From positions 1 to 5,763 of the forward strand of contig VBJP01000042.1 in assembly GCA_005880165.1 (NCBI GenBank): 5,763 nucleotides of DNA. Reading direction: 5' to 3'. Both the position numbers and the translations under genes were made by a program. This DNA is from Chloroflexota bacterium (GTDB lineage: Bacteria > Chloroflexota > Limnocylindria > QHBO01). How positions within the stretch are numbered: position 1 is the stretch's first letter; every line of letters begins with the position of its first letter. This document shows positions 1-5,022 of this stretch, piece after piece. Below the pieces are notes generated by a model. That model was not told the DNA's origin, searched no databases, and worked only from the letters and a program-made list of their open reading frames with translations.

Positions 1-1
1 C

Positions 2-865
2 GACGCAGCGATGCGCATCACCCACGTGGTCCGTGGCGAGGACCACCTTTCGAACACGCCCCTGCACGTGCTCCTCTTCCGGGCGCTGGGCCACGATGTG
101 CCGGTCTTCGCCCACATACCGCTGATCCTCAACCCGGACCGCACCAAGATGAGCAAGCGGCGCAGCCAGACCGCCATTCGGGCCTACCGAGAGGAGGGCT
201 ACCTACCGGAGGCGATGGTCAACTTCCTGGCGTTCCTCGGCTGGTCGCCGGGCACCGAGGAGGAGATCTTCGCGCTCAAGACGCTCGCCGAGCGCTTCGA
301 GATCGAGCACGTCCACAAGGCTGGAGCGGTCTTCGACAAGGACCGCCTCGACTACCTGAACGGCGTCTACATCCGATCTCTGACCGATGAGCAGCTGGCG
401 GTGCGCCTGCGGGCTTTCGTGCCCGAGGCCCTCGACGACCGGGGGCTGCTGGCCGTCATCCCGCTCATCAAGGAGCGCATGGTGCGCCTGGCCGATGCCG
501 GCGAGCTTGTCGCCTTCCTGGTCGAGGCCGATGCGGAGGTGGCCAGCCGCTACGGCCCTGATGAGCTGGTGCCACCCAAAGCCGACGCCGCGGCTACAGC
601 AATGGCCCTGGCCCGCGCTCGCGGGGAGCTGGAGGGGACCGCCGCGGAGGATTTCGCTGCCGGCGAGCTCGAGGCGCGTTGCCGCGCAGCTGCCCAGGCC
701 CTTGGCTGGAAGGCCGGAGACTTCTTCAGGCCGCTGCGCGTGGCCATCACCGGGCGGACCGTGTCCCCACCCCTCTTCGGGTCGATGGAGCTTCTGGGCC
801 GGGAGCGATGCCTGGCGCGCATCGATGCGGCGCTGGCCAAGCTCGCCACAGTGGTTGCCGCGTGA
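2..865 (+). CDS. gltX: Glutamyl-tRNA synthetase, C-terminal part (5' end outside window)
   Basis: Class I aminoacyl-tRNA synthetase that charges tRNA-Glu with glutamate in the cytoplasm. The reading frame is open from base 2 to the TGA at 863-865, so about 287 residues are visible of a family usually near 470-500. The N-terminal Rossmann part with the HIGH motif is missing because of the window edge. The visible part begins in the tRNA acceptor-binding region with the family signature 'MRITHVVRGEDHLSNTP' (from base 11). The catalytic KMSKR loop follows at bases 146-160. Next comes 'LAFLGWSPG', typical of the stem-contact domain, and then the helical anticodon-binding domain, ending in the signature 'ITGRTVSPPLFGSMELLG' near the C-terminus. 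The ATG at base 11 is internal and not the true start. Whether it is discriminating or also charges tRNA-Gln cannot be judged. The stop overlaps the next gene's start, so the two are probably co-transcribed. Confidence 0.96.
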   Translation, partial: DAAMRITHVVRGEDHLSNTPLHVLLFRALGHDVPVFAHIPLILNPDRTKMSKRRSQTAIRAYREEGYLPEAMVNFLAFLGWSPGTEEEIFALKTLAERFEIEHVHKAGAVFDKDRLDYLNGVYIRSLTDEQLAVRLRAFVPEALDDRGLLAVIPLIKERMVRLADAGELVAFLVEADAEVASRYGPDELVPPKADAAATAMALARARGELEGTAAEDFAAGELEARCRAAAQALGWKAGDFFRPLRVAITGRTVSPPLFGSMELLGRERCLARIDAALAKLATVVAA

Positions 866-1674
866 GCGAGGAGTGGCCGTCCGAGCCGGGCGTAACGCGT
901 GATCCGGACGAGTCCCAGGATGCCACCCAGGGGAGGGCCGGAGGCGGGGAGACCGCCGAGGGCGGCGGTGCCACGGCGCTGCTCGAGCGGGAGCTGCTGA
1001 TTCCGATCCGATCGTCGACCGGCGATGCGCCGGACACAGAGCGCATCACGATCGAGTCCCTGCGCCACGGAACGGACCAGCAGGGTCGCTTCCTGGCCGC
1101 CTTCACCGACCACGAGGCCCTCTCCGTCCTTGGTCCTCCGGGCAGCGACGCGATCGCCCTGACCGGACGCGAGCTCTTCGAGCGCGCGGAGCGCGCAGAC
1201 GAGCGGGTGGTCGTCAATCCTGGGAGCCCCGACCAGGTCGAGGTGCCGGCGGGCGTGCTGCCGTTCCTGCTGGCCGGAATCGATCTGACCACGCCTGACG
1301 CGCTTCGTGCCCGACGACCCCTGGGCGGTCTGCCGCCGCTGGAGGTCCCCGCCAGCATCCCTGAGCCGTTCGGCGCCGAGATGCGGGCGGCGCTCGCTGA
1401 GCTGCCGGCGGTCGAGAGGGCATGGCTCCTGCGCGTGGGGACCGCCTGGACGGTTGGGGTGCAGCTTGACCCCCAGGCCCGGCTCGCGGAGTTCGACGCC
1501 GTTCGTAACCGATTGCACGCGCTCGCGTCCGAGCACCTCGGGTCACGGCGTGACCTGATCGTCACCGATCTGCGCAGCCCAACGCTCCGCGCTCACTACG
1601 AGACGGCTGCGCCTCCGTTCTATGCGCCGGCTTCACAGAGGAGCTTCCTCTCGCGCCTGTTCGGCCGCGGATAG
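862..1674 (+). CDS. SseB-family protein (SseB N- and C-terminal domains)
   Basis: A 270-residue protein starting at GTG 862, which overlaps the gltX stop by four bases (GTGA). The frame is open further upstream, but that would run deep inside gltX, so translational coupling at 862 is the best start; no clear Shine-Dalgarno sequence is seen. Residues 1-37 are a Gly/Glu/Asp-rich, probably disordered leader. Residues about 40-140 look like the SseB N-terminal domain: a strand, then 'GRFLAAFTDHEAL' (75-87), 'ELFERA' and 'VVVNPGSP' (116-123). Residues about 165-255 look like the SseB C-terminal domain, with 'ALAELPAVERAWLLRVG' and 'VGVQLDP'. No signal peptide or membrane segment is visible. The family is named after the E. 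coli 'enhanced serine sensitivity' protein, and its biochemical role is poorly known. Assignment rests on motif pattern only. It should not be confused with the Salmonella secretion chaperone of the same name. Confidence 0.75.
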   Translation: MSEEWPSEPGVTRDPDESQDATQGRAGGGETAEGGGATALLERELLIPIRSSTGDAPDTERITIESLRHGTDQQGRFLAAFTDHEALSVLGPPGSDAIALTGRELFERAERADERVVVNPGSPDQVEVPAGVLPFLLAGIDLTTPDALRARRPLGGLPPLEVPASIPEPFGAEMRAALAELPAVERAWLLRVGTAWTVGVQLDPQARLAEFDAVRNRLHALASEHLGSRRDLIVTDLRSPTLRAHYETAAPPFYAPASQRSFLSRLFGRG

Positions 1675-1681
1675 CCATCCG

Positions 1682-1695
1682 GGGCAGCGGTGCCC
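1682..1695. terminator. Small GC hairpin in convergent gap, possible weak terminator
   Basis: A perfect 5-bp stem (GGGCA / TGCCC) with a 4-base loop (GCGG) begins 8 bases after the SseB-family stop, in the 48-base gap between two converging genes. A second 5-bp stem (CGCCG at 1699-1703, CGGCG at 1711-1715) follows. Neither has a T-tract, so this is not a canonical intrinsic terminator. In DNA this GC-rich, such stems also arise by chance. Confidence 0.25.
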
Positions 1696-1722
1696 ACGCG
1701 CCGGAGATCGCGGCGGGTCGGG

Positions 1723-2265
1723 CTAGCGCACCGGGGTGCGCGTCGGAGTCTCCTCCTGCTCGGCCGGCAGGTACTGCAGGATCTCGGCCCGGAATCGGAC
1801 GCCGGATGAGTGGCGGCTGAGCCATCGCAGGTAGGTGGGGTCCTGGTGGACGAGGTCTCGGATCGACCACCCCGCGTACCGGCCGAAGTCGATGCGCTTG
1901 CTGTCGCCCGGGGCGGTCGGGCGCGCCCTGGTGAAGGGTCCGGCCGTGTCCGACGGTCCATCACCGGGAGGCGGCTGAGTGACGTGGCGCCAACCCTCGG
2001 TCGGGCCGGGCCCGACCGGTGTGCTGATATGCGCCAGCGACTGGTGCAGGGCGGCGCGCGCGCGGTCGTACACCTCGCGACGCGCTCGATCGCGGACCTG
2101 GTCGTACGCCCAGTTGATGTCCGACATCAGGTCGGCGTCCGCCTCTTCGCCGTCGGGATGGTAGATGCGCGCCAAGGCGTAGTACGAGGCGCGAATGACG
2201 TCCGGATGCGCTACAGGGACGACCTGCAGGATGCGGTATGCGTCACGATGCGGTTCGGCTGCCAT
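1723..2265 (-). CDS. J-domain protein with C-terminal FGRY-type (DUF3820-like) domain
   Basis: A 180-residue protein read from ATG 2265 to TAG at 1723. Residues about 8-67 form a J domain: 'DAYRILQV' helix I, 'RASYYALARIYHPDG' with the HPD tripeptide at 36-38 that stimulates DnaK-type ATPases, then 'INWAYDQVRD...REVYD' as helix III. There is no Gly/Phe-rich region or CxxCxGxG zinc finger, so it is not a full DnaJ. After a Pro/Gly/Thr-rich linker (about 80-123), residues 125-166 carry 'IDFGRYAGWSIRDLVHQD' followed by 'PTYLRWL'. This matches the F-G-K/R-Y-x-G ... D-P-x-Y-L-x-W-L pattern of the DUF3820/ExoX-C-like family. The frame continues upstream to a TTG at 2319, but the extra 18 residues look unstructured and the J domain starts right after ATG 2265. 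It lies 58 bases downstream of the adh stop on the same strand and is likely the last gene of that unit. Client and partner are unknown. Confidence 0.82.
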   Translation of the reverse strand: MAAEPHRDAYRILQVVPVAHPDVIRASYYALARIYHPDGEEADADLMSDINWAYDQVRDRARREVYDRARAALHQSLAHISTPVGPGPTEGWRHVTQPPPGDGPSDTAGPFTRARPTAPGDSKRIDFGRYAGWSIRDLVHQDPTYLRWLSRHSSGVRFRAEILQYLPAEQEETPTRTPVR

Positions 2266-2323
2266 GCCCCCAGTCCGTGATGGTCCGGATGTTGTACGCC
2301 CGCGTGGCCGATCACGCAATCAT

Positions 2324-3355
2324 TTAGTTGACACCTGGAACCAGCACGATCCTTCCACGGACCTGGCCACTGGCCAACCGAGCGTGGGCGGCGGCCGCCT
2401 GCGCCAACGGCATGGGTTCCACGTCCCAGGTCAGAGCCCCAGCTGCGGCCATGGCCACCACCTGCCGCAGCTCCTCCATGGATCCCCAGGCGCTGGTCGT
2501 CGCCCAGCTCTCGGCGGCGGGTGCAGCGAACCCGAAACGCAGCGCGCCACCGCCCTCACCCACGATCATCAGGAGCCCACCGGGTGCGAGCAGGCCTGCG
2601 CAGAGGGCGAGCGTCGCATCGGTCCCTACGAAGTCGAACGCGACCTCTGCGGGACCGCCCAGGTCGTCGGCTACGCGCTCGGGAGCGGTGGCGTCGGTTG
2701 CCGCATCCGCGCCCATCGCCAGGGCCAATGCCACCTTCTCCTGACTCACCTCGCTGATCCCCACGCGGAGGTCCGCAACGCGGCGCAGATATTGGAGCGC
2801 GAACTGGCCGAGACCGCCGAAGCCGATGATCAGCACTCGTGCACCAGGGCGCAGCCAGGGGCTCGCACGGCGCACGGCGCGATAGGGCGTGAGGCCCGCG
2901 TCCGCCAGGGGGGCGGCGCGCACCGGCTCGACTGCGCCAAGCGGGACGAGGTGACGGGCATCCGGAACGAGCATCCGCTCCGCGTAGCCGCCGTCGACCT
3001 GGAAACCCGGCGAGCTGCCAGCTGCGCAGCGCTGCTCCTCGCCGGATCGGCAGTCGGCGCACTCGCCGCAGCCCCAACCTCCGAAGACCAGGACGGGATC
3101 GCCCCTCCGCAAGCGCGCGGCATCAAGAGAAGCGGCCGCTTCGGGTCCCCATGCGTCGACCCATCCCGAGACCTCGTGGCCCAGGGTGATCGGCAGCACC
3201 ACACGTGGCATCTCGCCCCGCGCGATGTGCAGGTCGGTGTGACACACCCCGCACCCGGCGACGCGAACCAGAACCTGCGTCCCGCTGGGATTCGGGACCG
3301 GGACGTTCTCGAGGACGAGTGCCTTCCCGGGCGCTTGGAGGCGGACCGCGAGCAC
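2324..3355 (-). CDS. Zinc-dependent NAD(P) alcohol dehydrogenase (MDR family)
   Basis: A cytoplasmic medium-chain dehydrogenase/reductase of 343 residues that should interconvert alcohols and aldehydes or ketones. The start is GTG 3355 ('VLAVRLQAPGK'), 7 bases after the upstream gene's stop; the longer open frame upstream reads low-complexity Pro/Ser/Arg and would overlap that gene. Visible features: the 'CGVCHTDLH' motif with catalytic zinc ligand C38; 'LGHEVSGWV' with H60; 'LADAGLTPY' with D152 as probable third ligand; and the structural zinc lobe 'GGWGCGECADCRSGEEQRC' with C96, C99, C102 and C110. The Rossmann loop is 'GFGGLG' at 178-183. E202 sits at the end of the second Rossmann strand ('VGISE'), which favours NAD+ over NADP+. 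The pattern is close to bacterial secondary-alcohol dehydrogenases of the Rhodococcus ADH-A type, but the substrate cannot be read from sequence. All zinc ligands are intact, so it is probably active. Confidence 0.93.
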   Translation of the reverse strand: MLAVRLQAPGKALVLENVPVPNPSGTQVLVRVAGCGVCHTDLHIARGEMPRVVLPITLGHEVSGWVDAWGPEAAASLDAARLRRGDPVLVFGGWGCGECADCRSGEEQRCAAGSSPGFQVDGGYAERMLVPDARHLVPLGAVEPVRAAPLADAGLTPYRAVRRASPWLRPGARVLIIGFGGLGQFALQYLRRVADLRVGISEVSQEKVALALAMGADAATDATAPERVADDLGGPAEVAFDFVGTDATLALCAGLLAPGGLLMIVGEGGGALRFGFAAPAAESWATTSAWGSMEELRQVVAMAAAGALTWDVEPMPLAQAAAAHARLASGQVRGRIVLVPGVN

Positions 3356-3362
3356 TCGAGCG

Positions 3363-3995
3363 TCAGGAGCTGGCGGGGGTCGGCTGCTCCGCGGTCTCCC
3401 CGGCGGATGGTGTCTCCGTGCCGGGCGATGCTGGCTCAGCGAGATCGGGGTCACGGCCCTCCGCGCGCCGCACCGCCGCCAGCACGATGTCGACCACGTA
3501 CTCGGGCTCGGGGTCGAGGATGATGGCATCCAGCAGGCCGTCGCGACCCACGATCAGGAAGACCGGGCGAGCCACGTTGTAGTTTCGACCGCTCACGGTC
3601 AGCGGGATGCCCAACCGCTCGACCGCCGAGCGCCGCTCGTCGCTGAAGAGCAGGTAGGGCCAGTGGTGCTCGGCGATCCAATCGGTCTGCTGGCGCTCGT
3701 TGTCGCAGGTCACCCCTACCACGGCGACGCCCGCACCCGCCAGCCGGCGCGCCCCTCCGGCCAGCGATTCGGCGAGCCGAGTTCCGCGGCGTGCCTGCGT
3801 TCCGCTCGCGGTGGGTGCCGCAAAGAACAGGAAGGCGACCGGCTGCTTCCCGACGAAGCTGCGCAGGTTCAGGAGATACCCGTCGCTGGCGCGCAGCCCG
3901 ACAGATGGGATGGGGTCGCCGACCTTGACGGCCAGGCCGGGCACGTCGGCGTCCAGCTCCTCCTCGAGAGAGGCGGCCTGCCCTTCGGCGGTCAT
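3363..3995 (-). CDS. Peroxiredoxin-fold (AhpC/TSA-like) protein lacking the peroxidatic cysteine
   Basis: A 210-residue protein from ATG 3995 to TGA at 3363. Its start overlaps the mutY stop as ATGA, implying translational coupling. Thioredoxin-like fold features, in order: 'VGDPIPSVGLRASDG' (25-39), the typical redoxin opening; 'PVAFLFFAAPTASGTQ' (52-67), the strand and active-site loop; 'GVAVVGVTCDN' (89-99); 'WPYLLFSDE' (112-120); and 'RPVFLIVGRDGLLDAII', with R143 at the usual conserved arginine. Active peroxiredoxins have T-x-x-C in the loop. Here it reads T62-A-S-G65, with GGA at 3801-3803, so the peroxidatic cysteine is glycine. The only cysteine is C97, where the family normally has proline or another residue. 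The last 30 or so residues are a Pro/Ala/Thr/Glu tail, likely disordered. A normal peroxidase mechanism is therefore unlikely; a structural, binding or C97-based redox role remains open. No signal peptide is visible. Confidence 0.82.
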   Translation of the reverse strand: MTAEGQAASLEEELDADVPGLAVKVGDPIPSVGLRASDGYLLNLRSFVGKQPVAFLFFAAPTASGTQARRGTRLAESLAGGARRLAGAGVAVVGVTCDNERQQTDWIAEHHWPYLLFSDERRSAVERLGIPLTVSGRNYNVARPVFLIVGRDGLLDAIILDPEPEYVVDIVLAAVRRAEGRDPDLAEPASPGTETPSAGETAEQPTPASS

Positions 3996-4939
3996 TCGGC
4001 GATTGTAGCCGGCGTCTCCTCCGGGCCGAGCCTCAGCGTTTGACCGTCGGCGTGGACAAGGCCGTCGCGCTCGAGAACCTTGATCGCGACCTGGACCCGC
4101 TGGGCATCGAAGGCGCCGGGCAGTCCGCCCGCCGAGCCGTGTCTGGTCATCGCGCTGGCGACGTCGGAGCGCGGCAATGCGTGCTCGGACGCAGCCGCCA
4201 GGGCCCGGAGGAGGGCTCCCCGATACGCCCGCAGGGATCCTCGGAACTGCCCCTGCCGCGCGACGGGCACAGGGCCGGCCCGACCTCGCGCCGGACAGCC
4301 ACGGGCGATTGGGCAGGCGTCGCACGCCGGCCGCAGCGCGCGGCACACGACCGCTCCAAGCTCCATGGTTGCATGGGTCCAGCTGGCGACATCCGCCGGT
4401 TCCAGCCGCCTTCCGCCAGCGCGCGCCAGGGCATCGGCCACCTCCTGAAGCACACGGTTTGCGCCTGCGGGAGACCGGGGATCGAGCCCAAGGCGACGAA
4501 TCAGCCAGCGGCGAACGTTGGTGTCGACGACCCCCACCGGCCAGCCAAATGCAAGCGACCCGATGGCCCGCGCGGTGTAGGGACCGACCCCAGGGAGGTC
4601 CTGGAGCGCACGCAGGTCGGACGGCCAACCGGAGGTCGCGACTTCGACGGCGGCACGGTGGAGGGCAACGGCACGCCGGTTGTAGCCGAGCCCGGACCAC
4701 TCAGCGAGGATCTCCGCTTCCGAGGCGGAGGCGAGTGCCGTCACGTCCGGGAAACGGGCCATGAATCGTGGGTAGCGCAGCGCCACCCTGTTCGCCTGGG
4801 TTTGCTGCAGCATTACCTCGCTGACGAGCACGGCGTACGCGTCGTGGGTGCCACGCCATGGCAGGTTGCGGTGTTCGCGTGCATACCACTCGAGGATCGC
4901 GCGGCGCAACGGCGCGACGTCGCGAACGGACACCTCCAT
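3992..4939 (-). CDS. mutY: MutY-like A/G-specific adenine DNA glycosylase
   Basis: Base-excision repair glycosylase of the HhH-GPD superfamily, 315 residues, expected to remove adenine mispaired with 8-oxoguanine. Visible: 'NLPWR' (25-29); 'SEVMLQQTQ' (40-48) with catalytic E41; 'WSGLGYNRRA' (81-90); the helix-hairpin-helix 'LPGVGPYTA' (115-123) with Y121; 'VVDTNVRR' (137-144) with catalytic D139; and a 4Fe-4S cluster with C199, C206, C209 and C215 in the C-x6-C-x2-C-x5-C spacing of MutY. The residues after the cluster ('FRGSLRAYRGALLRAL' through 'KVLERDGLV') look like a short winged-helix tail, not the NUDIX-like 8-oxoG-reading domain of E. coli MutY (350 residues). This shorter form is common in actinobacterial and Chloroflexota-type MutY and is sometimes mislabelled as an Fe-S assembly (HesB) protein. 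ATG 4939 is chosen because a TAnnnT box lies 8 bases upstream; GTG 4933 is an alternative. It is first of the - strand unit. Confidence 0.93.
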   Translation of the reverse strand: MEVSVRDVAPLRRAILEWYAREHRNLPWRGTHDAYAVLVSEVMLQQTQANRVALRYPRFMARFPDVTALASASEAEILAEWSGLGYNRRAVALHRAAVEVATSGWPSDLRALQDLPGVGPYTARAIGSLAFGWPVGVVDTNVRRWLIRRLGLDPRSPAGANRVLQEVADALARAGGRRLEPADVASWTHATMELGAVVCRALRPACDACPIARGCPARGRAGPVPVARQGQFRGSLRAYRGALLRALAAASEHALPRSDVASAMTRHGSAGGLPGAFDAQRVQVAIKVLERDGLVHADGQTLRLGPEETPATIAE

Positions 4940-4947
4940 TGACCGCG

Positions 4948-4976
4948 AGCCTAGCAGCCGCGGTGGGGGAACGGGA
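4948..4976 (-). promoter_or_regulatory. Candidate mutY promoter, possibly leaderless
   Basis: On the - strand a TAGGCT hexamer (4953-4948) fits the TAnnnT -10 pattern and ends 8 bases before the mutY ATG. That would put transcription initiation at or next to the start codon, in keeping with the lack of a convincing Shine-Dalgarno sequence. Seventeen bases further upstream lies TCCCGT (4976-4971), inside the inverted repeat; it is not a sigma-70 TTGACA box. The spacing is suggestive, but the boxes are short. Confidence 0.35.
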
Positions 4977-4989
4977 CAGGCCGTCCCGT
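4971..4989. repeat. Perfect 7-bp inverted repeat midway between divergent genes
   Basis: ACGGGAC (4971-4977) and GTCCCGT (4983-4989) are exact reverse complements separated by AGGCC. The element lies 31 bases from the mutY ATG and 33 bases from the lysC ATG, essentially the midpoint of the 83-base divergent region. It could be an operator for a dimeric regulator acting on both genes, or mirrored -35 elements of two divergent promoters. As RNA it could also form a hairpin. The match is directly visible; the role is inferred. Confidence 0.5.
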
Positions 4990-5013
4990 CGCCAGGTTGT
5001 GGTGCGCTACCGT
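4984..5013 (+). promoter_or_regulatory. Candidate aspartate kinase promoter, possibly leaderless
   Basis: TACCGT (5008-5013) fits the TAnnnT -10 pattern and ends 9 bases before ATG 5023. TCCCGT (4984-4989) lies 18 bases upstream of it and is the mirror copy of the same hexamer at the same relative place in the mutY promoter candidate. No Shine-Dalgarno sequence precedes ATG 5023. If translation instead starts at GTG 4999 or 5002, which have AGG at 4994-4996 just upstream, this -10 assignment would be wrong. Confidence 0.33.
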
Positions 5014-5022
5014 TTCAGCCCG

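Noticed and set aside
550..1536. Open frame of 328 codons on the - strand across the gltX end and the SseB-family gene
   Set aside because: Shadow frame of two well-supported + strand genes; low-complexity composition and no recognisable domain.
2266..2319. TTG start at 2319 giving an 18-residue N-terminal extension of the J-domain protein
   Set aside because: The extension is Arg/Gly/Pro-rich and outside the J domain. ATG 2265 is a stronger start codon, although TTG only 4 bases after the adh stop cannot be fully excluded.
2195..3523. Open frame of 442 codons on the + strand antisense to the alcohol dehydrogenase and J-domain genes
   Set aside because: Its translation is Arg/Pro/Gly/Ala/His-rich without any family motif, while the opposite strand encodes clear zinc-ADH and J-domain signatures. 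Long antisense frames are expected in DNA with very high third-position GC.
3996..4700. Upstream extension of the peroxiredoxin-like reading frame toward base 4700
   Set aside because: This stretch lies inside mutY and reads as Arg/Pro/Ser/Cys-rich noise; the redoxin domain begins just after ATG 3995, which has the ATGA overlap typical of coupled genes.
4040..4942. Open frame of 300 codons on the + strand antisense to mutY
   Set aside because: The - strand has intact MutY catalytic and Fe-S motifs over the same bases; the + translation has no domain pattern.
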